Shown here: one piece after another, positions 24,417 to 31,665 of the stretch
How positions within the stretch are numbered: position 1 is the first letter of the stretch
Layout of the letters: every line of letters starts with the position of its first letter
Source: CAWDVH01 sp963805705
GTDB lineage: Bacteria; Actinomycetota; Actinomycetes; Streptosporangiales; Streptosporangiaceae
DNA: 64,000 nucleotides
Reading direction: 5' to 3'
NCBI GenBank assembly: GCA_963805705.1
Contig: CAWDVH010000005.1
Location: 1,612,001 to 1,676,000, forward strand
Made by a program: the position numbers and the translations under genes
Notes under the pieces: model-generated
Told to the model about the DNA's origin: nothing
Database searches by the model: none
What the model saw: only the letters and a program-made list of their open reading frames with translations

Positions 24417-24881
24417 ATGTCATCGGAAGAGCTGACCATCCGTGCCCGCCGTATGGTCGAGGAGGTTCTCAACCAGGGCGACCTCGCAGTCGCGCATGAA
24501 CTCATCTCCCCCGATTGCGTGCACCACTTTTCCGACTTTCCCGGCCCGGTGCTGGCGCCGGGAACGGCTGGCGTCCGTGACTGGCTGTCGCAGGCGCACC
24601 ACATATTTCCAGACTTTCACGCCCTCGTGGAGCGCGAATTCGCCGCGGATCGCCAGGTCGCACAGCTGATCACTGGTTACGGCACGCACGCGGGCGAGTT
24701 CCTCGGCATCGCGCCGACCGGGCGCCAGGTCGCCTTCACCGTCATCGGGATCAGCCGGGCCGGGCCGGACGGGCGGTTCACCGAGCACTGGTGGGTGGCC
24801 GATCTGCTCGGCGTCCTCAGGCAACTGGGCGTGACCGGCGTCGCGGCTTCGGGCCGCGGCCGGGGCCGGGACGTGAGGTAA
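24417..24881 (+). CDS. SnoaL-like polyketide cyclase/ester cyclase family protein
   Basis: 154 residues, NTF2-like fold: RMVEEVLNQGDLAVAHELISPDCVHH, GPVLAPGTAGVRDWLSQAHHIFPDFHA, VAQLITGYGTHAGEFLGIAPTGRQV, EHWWVADLLGVLRQLG. This is the classic 'ester cyclase' pattern; members are often not true cyclases. Start ATG 24417 after GGAGG (the frame is open earlier without support). Immediately followed (TAA then GTG) by two membrane protein genes, so an operon of three. Confidence 0.85.
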   Translation: MSSEELTIRARRMVEEVLNQGDLAVAHELISPDCVHHFSDFPGPVLAPGTAGVRDWLSQAHHIFPDFHALVEREFAADRQVAQLITGYGTHAGEFLGIAPTGRQVAFTVIGISRAGPDGRFTEHWWVADLLGVLRQLGVTGVAASGRGRGRDVR

Positions 24882-25577
24882 GTGGCGCTCACACCGGCCA
24901 CGCCCGCTGATCAGGCGTCCGCGGCGTCACGCCTTCGGGTCGCAGCCTGGCTGGCCATCGCGTCCGGCCTGGGCGGAATCGCCGGCGTCCTCCTGCTGGC
25001 CGGTTTCTTCGCACTGGAGCTGCATGCCGACGATGCCCCGCTGGGCACCGCGAGTGACCTGGCGGGGATGTCTGTGGGACTGCTGATCCCGGCGGCGGTC
25101 GCGCTCTCCGCTTATCTCCCTGACCGGCGCCGGGTGCGGGCCCTCCAGGCGGCCGGCATCACCCTCATGGCCATCGGGGCGCTCTGCGGGCCCCTGCTGG
25201 TCATGGGCGCGGTCAATTTCAATATCGAGAACCCCGTCTCGGCGGTCAGCAGCTATCTGGTCATCGGCTGGATCGCGCTCATCAGCCGGATGCTGCGGGG
25301 CGTCGCCCCGTTCGGGCCGCGGGTCACCCGGCTCGGGCAGCTCATGGGCCTGGCCATGCTCACCGCCCTGGTCCTGGTCGGGATCGCCCTCACGCTGCCG
25401 TCGATGTCGTGGCCGCAACTGGTCATCGGCGGAGCGGCCCTGGTCATCGGCGCGCCTGCCTGGGCGGCCACCCCGGTCTGGTCCCTGTTCCTGGGCCAGG
25501 CTCTGCTCCGCGCGGCCCGGCCGCCGGCCCCTTTCCCCGTCCGCACGAAGGAGAACTCAGATGGATTCCTCGGTTGA
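24882..25577 (+). CDS. Six-span integral membrane protein
   Basis: 231 residues beginning at the GTG directly after the preceding TAA. About six hydrophobic segments: AAWLAIASGLGGIAGVLLLA, GMSVGLLIPAAVALSAYL, GITLMAIGALCGPLLVMGAV, SSYLVIGWIALISRML, LMGLAMLTALVLVGIALTL and LVIGGAALVIGAPAWAA. No transporter motif recognised. The 3' end overlaps the next gene by 17 bp, indicating coupled expression of the two. Confidence 0.65.
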   Translation: MALTPATPADQASAASRLRVAAWLAIASGLGGIAGVLLLAGFFALELHADDAPLGTASDLAGMSVGLLIPAAVALSAYLPDRRRVRALQAAGITLMAIGALCGPLLVMGAVNFNIENPVSAVSSYLVIGWIALISRMLRGVAPFGPRVTRLGQLMGLAMLTALVLVGIALTLPSMSWPQLVIGGAALVIGAPAWAATPVWSLFLGQALLRAARPPAPFPVRTKENSDGFLG

Positions 25578-26025
25578 GACCCGGACCCCTCCGGCTCAGG
25601 GCGGCCGCAGTGCCGCGCTGGCCGGCTACCGGTGGCTGCTGGCGCTGTTCCTGCTGGCCGGGGGCGCCCAGATCTTCCTGGCCGGATTCGGCGTATTCAG
25701 CTTCGGCGCGGGGCGCGCGGCGGAGGGCTCCAGCGCGTTCAGCGTGCACATGGGCCTGGGCTTCGGGATGGCCGGGGCCGCGGTCCTGATCCTGATCCTG
25801 GCCCTCATCGGCCGTCCCGGCGCACTGGCCCTGTGGCTGTCCGGCCTGCTGGTGGTGCAGACCTGCCTGCTGCAGAGCCTGCTGGATGGCCTGGCCGACG
25901 GCGCCTCCGCCTTCGGCGGACTGCACGCCCTGGACGGTCTGCTCATCGTGGCCAACGCCGGCGTCCTGTTCACCCTGGCCCGGTGGCGGCTGGAGCGGCA
26001 GCGAGCTGACGGCAGCCGCGAGTGA
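25561..26025 (+). CDS. Four-span membrane protein (DUF6220-like)
   Basis: 154 residues from ATG 25561 after AAGGAG. Four hydrophobic helices: YRWLLALFLLAGGAQIFLAGFGVF, MGLGFGMAGAAVLILILALI, GALALWLSGLLVVQTCLLQSLL and GLLIVANAGVLFTLARW. The layout (conserved His in SVHMGLGFG, and ALHALDGLLI) resembles DUF6220-type four-helix proteins with possible haem-like His positions. Last gene of the SnoaL-like operon. Function unknown. Confidence 0.65.
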   Translation: MDSSVETRTPPAQGGRSAALAGYRWLLALFLLAGGAQIFLAGFGVFSFGAGRAAEGSSAFSVHMGLGFGMAGAAVLILILALIGRPGALALWLSGLLVVQTCLLQSLLDGLADGASAFGGLHALDGLLIVANAGVLFTLARWRLERQRADGSRE

Positions 26026-26134
26026 ACGGCTGACCGATTGCTCATCGCCCTGAGCGCGAACGGCACGTACTTCAGCGGACATGCTTTTTGAAGCTAGTCT
26101 TTCAGGTGGGCGCGACCAACTGGGAGAAGAGCTG

Positions 26135-27088
26135 ATGACGGACCCTGCGATCGGCGGCAAGATCCAGGAGACGCAGATCGAGCGGTACAAGTCCACCCGC
26201 GGCCTGGATTATGAGTCGGTGCCGTGGAAGCTGTGGGAGAAGTCCAAGAAGCTCTTCTGGGATCCGGCCGACCTTGACTTCTCGCAGGACGCCATCGACT
26301 GGCGGGAGATGCCAGACGAGGAGCGCACGCTCGTCGCCATGGCCGCTCGCGGGTTCATGGTCGGCGAGGAAGCCGTGACGCTCGATATCATCCCGCTGTT
26401 GCGCTGCATGTCCGATCTGGGGCGCCTCGAGGACACGATGTACCTGTCGATGTTCGCGATGGAAGAGGCCAAGCACACCGACATGTTCCGCCGGTGGTTC
26501 GACGCCGTCGACCTCGACCCGGCCTCGCTCGACGACCTCGTGCGGGAGCAGCAGGCCGCCCTCCAGCAGCGCCGCGGCCTGTTCGACGGGGGCCTCACGA
26601 AAGTGATGCGCCGGCTCGATACCGACCAGTCGCCCAAGGCCATCCTGGACGCGACCCTGGTCTACAACCAGCTCGTCGAGGGCGTCGCGGCGATCGCCGG
26701 GTACCGGCGCTGGGACGAGACGTTCCGCAGGCTCGGCAAGCTCCCCGGCCTCGAGGCCGGGATAAAGCTCACCCAGCGCGACGAGCGGCGCCATATCGCC
26801 TACGGCACATATCTCGGGCGGCGGATCATCGCGGAGAACCCCGAGCTGTGGGACTGGGTCGAGCAGCGCTGGGCGAAGCTCACGGCCGGCTTCGGTGGTG
26901 GCTACGGGGCAGCGGACGCGCAGACGCAGGAGCAGCGGGCCGCCGCCGGGATCGATGACGAGTACACGCAGAGGCTGCTCAAGCGCCGGCTGGAGGCGCT
27001 CGCCGTGGCACGCGTGATGAACGTTGACGAGGTAGCCGCCAGTGACATCGAGGCGTTCGAGCCCGAGGAGCTCCAGCACGTGACCTGA
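26135..27088 (+). CDS. R2-like ligand-binding oxidase (R2lox), Mn/Fe ferritin-like
   Basis: 317 residues with the ferritin-like dimetal site of R2lox: ARGFMVGEEAVTLDII (first Glu, cross-linking Val), MFAMEEAKHTDMF (Glu-x2-His), ATLVYNQLVEGVAAIAGY (Tyr for the Val-Tyr ether cross-link; Glu) and RDERRHIAYG (Glu-x2-His). It is therefore an R2lox rather than a true ribonucleotide reductase R2. The oxidase binds a long-chain fatty-acid-like ligand at a Mn/Fe cofactor in characterised members. Start ATG 26135 after GGGAGAAGAG. Monocistronic; convergent with the amidase. Confidence 0.92.
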   Translation: MTDPAIGGKIQETQIERYKSTRGLDYESVPWKLWEKSKKLFWDPADLDFSQDAIDWREMPDEERTLVAMAARGFMVGEEAVTLDIIPLLRCMSDLGRLEDTMYLSMFAMEEAKHTDMFRRWFDAVDLDPASLDDLVREQQAALQQRRGLFDGGLTKVMRRLDTDQSPKAILDATLVYNQLVEGVAAIAGYRRWDETFRRLGKLPGLEAGIKLTQRDERRHIAYGTYLGRRIIAENPELWDWVEQRWAKLTAGFGGGYGAADAQTQEQRAAAGIDDEYTQRLLKRRLEALAVARVMNVDEVAASDIEAFEPEELQHVT

Positions 27089-27104
27089 GCCGCCAGCAGA
27101 GCCT

Positions 27105-28523
27105 TCACACCGGGGCGACGTGCTGCAGCCAGGGGCGGGCCTGTTCGTAGGCGGCCGACAGGGCCAGGCAGCGGCGGTCCTGGTGCCAGGGCGTCACGAT
27201 CTGCAGCCCGAGGGGAAGCCCGGCGGCCGTGAAACCGCACGGCACCGTGGCCGCCGGCCACCCGGTGACGTTGAAGCTGTAGACGAGCGGCCACCGGCCG
27301 CCGGCGACCGGCGTGATGCGGATGCCTCCGACCGGGTCAGGCGGGCGGCCGTAGGCCCAGGCGCCGCACGGCATAGTGGGCGTGAGCAGGCCGTCGTAGC
27401 CGGCCATGAACGCATGGGCCCGCTGGTAGAACTGCGTCCGCTCGCCCTGGGCCGCCACGTACTCCGTCGTGGTGATCTTCCGCCCGAGTTCGATGATCTC
27501 GGCCACGCTCGGGTCGATCCATTCCGGCCGCTGGGCGTAGAGAGGTGCGAGGCGGCTGGCGGCACCACCGCGGAAGAGCGTGGTGTGCCACCAGGTCGGG
27601 TCGCCCCAGCCGGGGTCGCCAACGTCCTCGACGGTCACGCCGAAGTCCGCAAAGGCAGCCGCGGCGGCCAGGGCCGCGTCAGCCGCCTCGGTGTCGACTG
27701 GCGCGTACCCGAGGTCAGCGCTGAAGGCCAGGCGCAGGCCGGCCACGCTGTCATCGCAGGCGGCGAGGAGCCCGCCGGGTGACTCATCGATCGACAGCGG
27801 GTCTCTGGGGTCGGGACCCGCCATGGCCTGGAGCATGGCGGCGGCGTCCCGCACCCTCCGAGCCAGCGGGCCGATCATGATTCGCGCACCCCAGATGTCA
27901 GGGGTCGGCCACAGGGGCACCCGGCCGAGGGAGGGCTTGAACCCGAACACCCCGCACCAGGCAGCAGGGATCCGCACCGAGCCGGCGCCGTCGCTGCCGT
28001 GAGCGATCGGCCCGTATCCGGCCGCGACGGCTGCGCCCGCCCCGCCGCTGGAACCGCCGGAGGTCCGGGTCAGGTCCCATGGGTTGCGCGTGGGCTCGGC
28101 CACGAGGTTCTCGCACATCTCCTTGAGGCCCCAGGCCGGCGCATTGGTCTTGCCGATGATCACTGCGCCAGCCGCGCGCAGGCGGGCGACCTCCGCGCCA
28201 TCGTGGTCCGGGACGTCGTCGGCGAAGAAGGGGGATCCCATGGTGGTACGCAGCCCGGCGGTTGGAACCAGGTCCTTGATGCCGACCGGGATGCCCTCGA
28301 GCGGGGCCGCCTCGGCGCCTCGAGCCAGGTCGTCGGCGCGCCTGGATGCGACCTCACGGGCCCGGTCGAGGTCAAGCGTGATGAAGGCGTGGATCTTGTC
28401 CTCGACCGCGTCGATTCGCGCCGCTACATCGTCGAGCAGCTCGACAGGTGACAGCTCCCGCGCGGCGACGGCCGCCGTGAGCTCCGCCACTGACCGGAGG
28501 CGGAGAGGTTCACTGCCGGTCAT
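27105..28523 (-). CDS. Amidase (amidase signature family)
   Basis: 472 residues. Catalytic triad of the signature family: Lys in IPVGIKDLVPTAG, Ser in TRTSGGSSGGAGAAV and nucleophile Ser in GSDGAGSVRIPAAWCG. N-terminal helices SVAELTAAVAARELSPVELLDD and C-terminal GWPAATVPCGFTAAGLPLGLQIV are also canonical. GatCAB partners are absent, so it is a stand-alone amide hydrolase rather than the tRNA amidotransferase subunit. ATG 28523 after AGGAG. Substrate unknown. Confidence 0.9.
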   Translation of the reverse strand: MTGSEPLRLRSVAELTAAVAARELSPVELLDDVAARIDAVEDKIHAFITLDLDRAREVASRRADDLARGAEAAPLEGIPVGIKDLVPTAGLRTTMGSPFFADDVPDHDGAEVARLRAAGAVIIGKTNAPAWGLKEMCENLVAEPTRNPWDLTRTSGGSSGGAGAAVAAGYGPIAHGSDGAGSVRIPAAWCGVFGFKPSLGRVPLWPTPDIWGARIMIGPLARRVRDAAAMLQAMAGPDPRDPLSIDESPGGLLAACDDSVAGLRLAFSADLGYAPVDTEAADAALAAAAAFADFGVTVEDVGDPGWGDPTWWHTTLFRGGAASRLAPLYAQRPEWIDPSVAEIIELGRKITTTEYVAAQGERTQFYQRAHAFMAGYDGLLTPTMPCGAWAYGRPPDPVGGIRITPVAGGRWPLVYSFNVTGWPAATVPCGFTAAGLPLGLQIVTPWHQDRRCLALSAAYEQARPWLQHVAPV

Positions 28524-28707
28524 ATCGACACTCCTAGGGTGCCCCGGCCCCGGCTGGAGCCAGCGGAGGACGCAGGTCGAGGCTGCATCGAGGGTAGCGC
28601 GGACTGATCTGCGTGCTCGCTGGCCTGGCTAGGCTGACGACACGCGGGATTCCGGGCCGCCGGGCCGCGAGAATCACCCCTGCCGCTCGGCGGATATCCT
28701 GAATGAC

Positions 28708-29046
28708 ATGGACAGCCGGGCGAGTGACAAAATCCCCGGGGCCAGGGTCCGCGTCAAACGACACGTGCCAGCCGAGTCCTCATCAGGTGCCAGGCCACGG
28801 GAGTGGCTGGCGCTGCCCGACGGAGCTGTCCAGGAAGCCAAGACCGAGGGGCCGGTCCTGGCCCTCGTCGGGGAGCCGCTACCGTACCGGCCAGGTCGCG
28901 CCGAGCGGCGCAGCGGCGTGCCGACCGAGGTCATCACGGCCGAGCACGTACCTAATTCCTGCATGTGCTCGTGGGCCTATGCCCAAGGAAAACTGACCTT
29001 GAAGTATTACAACGCAGCATGCCCGGTGCACCTTAGCGGTCCTTAG
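28708..29046 (+). CDS. Hypothetical protein with C-terminal Cys motif
   Basis: 112 residues. The first half is basic and Arg/Glu-rich; the last third, EHVPNSCMCSWAYAQGKLTLKYYNAACPVHL, has CMC and a later Cys-Pro-x-His, spaced like a zinc site. The ribosome binding site is weak. Coding is supported by the coherent C-terminus and the lack of a better ORF in 28524-29096; the function is unknown. Confidence 0.45.
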   Translation: MDSRASDKIPGARVRVKRHVPAESSSGARPREWLALPDGAVQEAKTEGPVLALVGEPLPYRPGRAERRSGVPTEVITAEHVPNSCMCSWAYAQGKLTLKYYNAACPVHLSGP

Positions 29047-29096
29047 CCGTTCATGCCGCAAACGCCGCACGGCCATTTCTGGTAGGCAGATGCAGG

Positions 29097-30035
29097 TCAG
29101 CGCGCCGTCCAGGGCCGGAGCTTGTCAGGGTTGCGTACTGCCCAGATGTGCTTGATCCTGCCGCCTGCGACGTCGAAGGCGAACACCGTCACGGTGACGC
29201 CGTCCTGCTGGGCGACCAGGCCAGGCTGGCCGTTGACCGTGCGCTCCAGGATGGTCAGGCTGCCGGGTGCCCGGCCGGCTATATCGACGACATAGGCCGC
29301 GATCTGCTCGCCGCCTTCGATCGGGCGCAGCGCGGCGCTGACGCGGCCGCCGCCGTCGGCGGTCATCGTGGCGTCGGGGTCGAGAAGGCCGATGAGGGCG
29401 TTGATGTCCATGGCTTCCCATGCCTGCTTGAAGTGCCCGACGAGGCCGGCGTGCTGGGCGGCCGGGGCCGAGGGAGGCTGCGATGCGCGGATGCGACGCC
29501 GGGCTGAGGAGGCCAGCTGGCGGCATGCCGCCGTTGTGCGGCCGGTGATCTCGGCCACTTCGGCGAAGGGGTAGCCGAAGACATCATGCAGGATGAACGC
29601 GACCCGCTCGGCCGGGGTCATCGCTTCGAGCACGACGAGGAAGGCCATGCTGATCGACTCGTCGAGGGTGACCCGGTCGGCCGGGTCGGCCGTGGTGGCA
29701 CCCGCCCGCCCGCTGATCCATTCCGCGGGCTCGGGCAGCGGCTCGGGGATCCACTCGCCCACGTAGCGCTCTCGCCGGACCCTGGCCGAGCCGAGCAGGT
29801 CCAGGCAGATGCGGCTGGCGACCTTCGTCAGCCAGGCGCCGGGCGACTGGATGGCATCCTGCTGCTGCCGGGACATGGAATACCAGCGGGCGTAGGTGTC
29901 CTGGACGGCATCCTCGGCATCGGCCAGGGAGCCCAGCAGCCGGTAGGCCAGATTGATCAGCTGGCGCCGCTCGCTCATGATCGCGCTCAGGCCCGGATCG
30001 GGCCGGCCGTCCCCTGGCCCGGGTTGACTGGTCAT
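29097..30035 (-). CDS. ECF41-type sigma factor (SigJ-like) with C-terminal SnoaL-like domain
   Basis: 312 residues. Sigma region 2 (LINLAYRLLGSLADAEDAVQDTYARWY) and region 4 (ERVAFILHDVFGYPFAEVAEITGRT, ACRQLASSARRRIR) flank the ECF41 linker motif GEWIPEPLPEP. A C-terminal NTF2-like domain (residues ~200-305) ends with DVAGGRIKHIWAVRNPDKL, the group's NPDKL signature. In ECF41 factors this domain acts as a built-in regulator, so no anti-sigma is needed. ATG 30035 has GGAGG upstream. Divergent from a carboxymuconolactone-decarboxylase-like gene, the standard ECF41 partner. Confidence 0.93.
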   Translation of the reverse strand: MTSQPGPGDGRPDPGLSAIMSERRQLINLAYRLLGSLADAEDAVQDTYARWYSMSRQQQDAIQSPGAWLTKVASRICLDLLGSARVRRERYVGEWIPEPLPEPAEWISGRAGATTADPADRVTLDESISMAFLVVLEAMTPAERVAFILHDVFGYPFAEVAEITGRTTAACRQLASSARRRIRASQPPSAPAAQHAGLVGHFKQAWEAMDINALIGLLDPDATMTADGGGRVSAALRPIEGGEQIAAYVVDIAGRAPGSLTILERTVNGQPGLVAQQDGVTVTVFAFDVAGGRIKHIWAVRNPDKLRPWTAR

Positions 30036-30099
30036 GGTGCCCGCGCCTCCCTCCCTTGGCCGCATCTACCCGCACTAGTTCGACGAGACACCGCGGCGG

Positions 30100-30128
30100 A
30101 ATGTGAGGCCGGCGCGTCGCCTCACGTT
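30100..30128. promoter_or_regulatory. Inverted repeat between ECF41 and its partner gene
   Basis: AATGTGAGGC and GCCTCACGTT are complementary at 9 of 10 positions with 9 nt between. It lies midway between the divergent starts at 30035 and 30224. The centre includes GCGTCG, resembling the CGTC of ECF -10 elements. It could be an operator or two facing ECF41 half-promoters; a full TGTCACA -35 match was not found. Confidence 0.45.
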
Positions 30129-30223
30129 CCGGGGGGTTGTGTCGTCGTAGTGATGAGAAGAACACACCATCCAGCGGACCACTGGCTCAAGCAGTGACCC
30201 GCAGGAACGGCAAGGAGATGACG

Positions 30224-30697
30224 ATGGACGCCCGTATCGATTACCTGAGCAGCCCCCTGGCGATGAACCTCATCCAGCACATCAACTCGGCCGGGGCCGT
30301 CCTGCGCGACTCGGCCCTGCCGCCCGCCACGCAGGAGCTGGTGAAGCTCAGGGCCAGCCAGATCAACGGCTGCGGCTTCTGCACCGACATGCACACGAAA
30401 GATGCCCTGCACGCGGGGGAAAGCCAGCAGCGGCTGAACCTGGTCGCGGCGTGGCGGGAGGCGAAGGTCTTCACCGAGGCTGAGCGGGCGGCGCTGGAGC
30501 TCGCCGAGCAGGGCACCCGTATCGCCGACGCCACTGGTGGTGTCACCGATGAGGCCTGGGCGAACGCGGCCAAGCACTACGACGATGACCAGCTCGTCGC
30601 GCTGGTAGCAGCCATTGCCCTCATCAACGCCTACAACCGCATGAACGTCATCGTCCAGCAGCCCGCCGGAGACTACCAGCCCGGCCAGTTCGGATAA
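30224..30697 (+). CDS. Carboxymuconolactone decarboxylase/AhpD-family peroxidase
   Basis: 157 residues. AhpD-like redox motif NGCGFCTDMHTKDAL (CxxC plus His three residues on) with the family helices before (ALPPATQELVKLRASQI) and after (QLVALVAAIALINAYNRMNV). Such proteins act as alkylhydroperoxidases. The ATG at 30224 has AAGGAG at the right distance; an ATG at 30218 is too close to it. This is the usual target and neighbour of ECF41 sigma factors (known), so it is likely controlled by the divergent gene. Confidence 0.9.
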   Translation: MDARIDYLSSPLAMNLIQHINSAGAVLRDSALPPATQELVKLRASQINGCGFCTDMHTKDALHAGESQQRLNLVAAWREAKVFTEAERAALELAEQGTRIADATGGVTDEAWANAAKHYDDDQLVALVAAIALINAYNRMNVIVQQPAGDYQPGQFG

Positions 30698-30725
30698 CCG
30701 GCCGATGAGCGGCTTTGAGGCTGCC

Positions 30726-30764
30726 GAGCGCTGCCTGAGGCGCCAGTTTCAGGCCCCGGCGCTC
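30726..30764. terminator. Nested stem-loop between convergent genes
   Basis: Outer arms GAGCGC/GCGCTC enclose inner arms GCCTGA/TCAGGC with a 10-nt loop. It starts 29 bp after the AhpD-like gene's stop and covers the last 16 nt of the PspA gene on the opposite strand, a typical place for a bidirectional terminator. Confidence 0.45.
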
Positions 30765-31492
30765 CCGGTGGTGAGCTCCGGCGGTGCCGGTGAGCCGGGT
30801 CCGATCTCGGCCTTGAGCGCGGCAAGCTCCTTATCCACCGCTGCGGCCGACCCGGCTTCGTCGAGCTCCTTCTGGATGTCGTCGGTGTCTCCCCCGACGT
30901 CTTCGAGCACTCCGGACTGGAGCAGCTCGTCGACGGCGCCAGCGCGGGCCTGCATCGTGGCGATCTTGTCCTGCGCCCGCTGCAGCTCCGCTCCCGAATC
31001 ACCAAAGGTCTGGGAGATGCCCGCGGCGCTCTCGCCCACCGCGCTCTCGGCCTTCGCCGCGGTGTACTGGGCCTTCAGCACTTCCTTTTGCGTCCGGAAG
31101 GTGTTCACCCTCTTCTGCAAGGCGTCGAGGGTGTGCTCGAGCTTCTCCTCCTGCTCGGTGAGCTGCTGGTGCTGGGGCTCCATGGCGTCGATCTGAGCCT
31201 GGGCCGCGGCCTTGCGGGACAGGGCTTCCTTGGCCAGATCCTCGTTGCCCTGGGACAGCGCCGCCCTGGCCTGCTCCTGGAGATGGGCCGCCGAATGCTG
31301 CAGCTGCTGCTCCTGTAGCTCGATCTGCTTGCGCGACGCGGCGATGTCCACCAGCCCCCGGCGGACCTGGGTGATCTGGTCGAGCATCTGCTCGTAGGAC
31401 AGGTCAAGCATCTCATCAGGCTTCTCGGCGGCATCGAGCGCCTTGTTGGCCTTGGCCTGCAGTATCTCGTGGGCCCGCTGGAAAAGGCTCAT
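30749..31492 (-). CDS. PspA/IM30 family membrane-stress protein
   Basis: 247 residues, almost wholly coiled coil as in PspA/Vipp1: MSLFQRAHEILQAKANKAL with the N-terminal amphipathic helix, then PDEMLDLSYEQMLDQITQVRRGL, QAQIDAMEPQHQQLTEQEEKLEHTL and KEVLKAQYTAAKAESAVGE. It binds the inner membrane and preserves integrity under envelope stress. ATG 31492 is chosen because homology starts there, although the frame is open 40 codons upstream. No ClgR/Rv2743c-like partner is adjacent. Confidence 0.9.
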   Translation of the reverse strand: MSLFQRAHEILQAKANKALDAAEKPDEMLDLSYEQMLDQITQVRRGLVDIAASRKQIELQEQQLQHSAAHLQEQARAALSQGNEDLAKEALSRKAAAQAQIDAMEPQHQQLTEQEEKLEHTLDALQKRVNTFRTQKEVLKAQYTAAKAESAVGESAAGISQTFGDSGAELQRAQDKIATMQARAGAVDELLQSGVLEDVGGDTDDIQKELDEAGSAAAVDKELAALKAEIGPGSPAPPELTTGSAGA

Positions 31493-31665
31493 GCCGGGCT
31501 GCTCCTCGCCGATCATGGACCCGACCGTGCCGATGGCCAGGCCAGGCCTGCTCCGGATCGATGCCCATGCGCATGCCGGCACCGATACCGAGAGGCTACC
31601 GCCGGGCTTCATTCATTGCTGCCCTGGCCCGGCTGCGGGACGGGCGGGGTACGACCTTGACCGCG

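Noticed and set aside
27074..27125. CAGCACGT/ACGTGCTG inverted repeat between R2lox and amidase
   Set aside because: Arms are exact, but the 36-nt loop and position inside both coding ends make a terminator doubtful.
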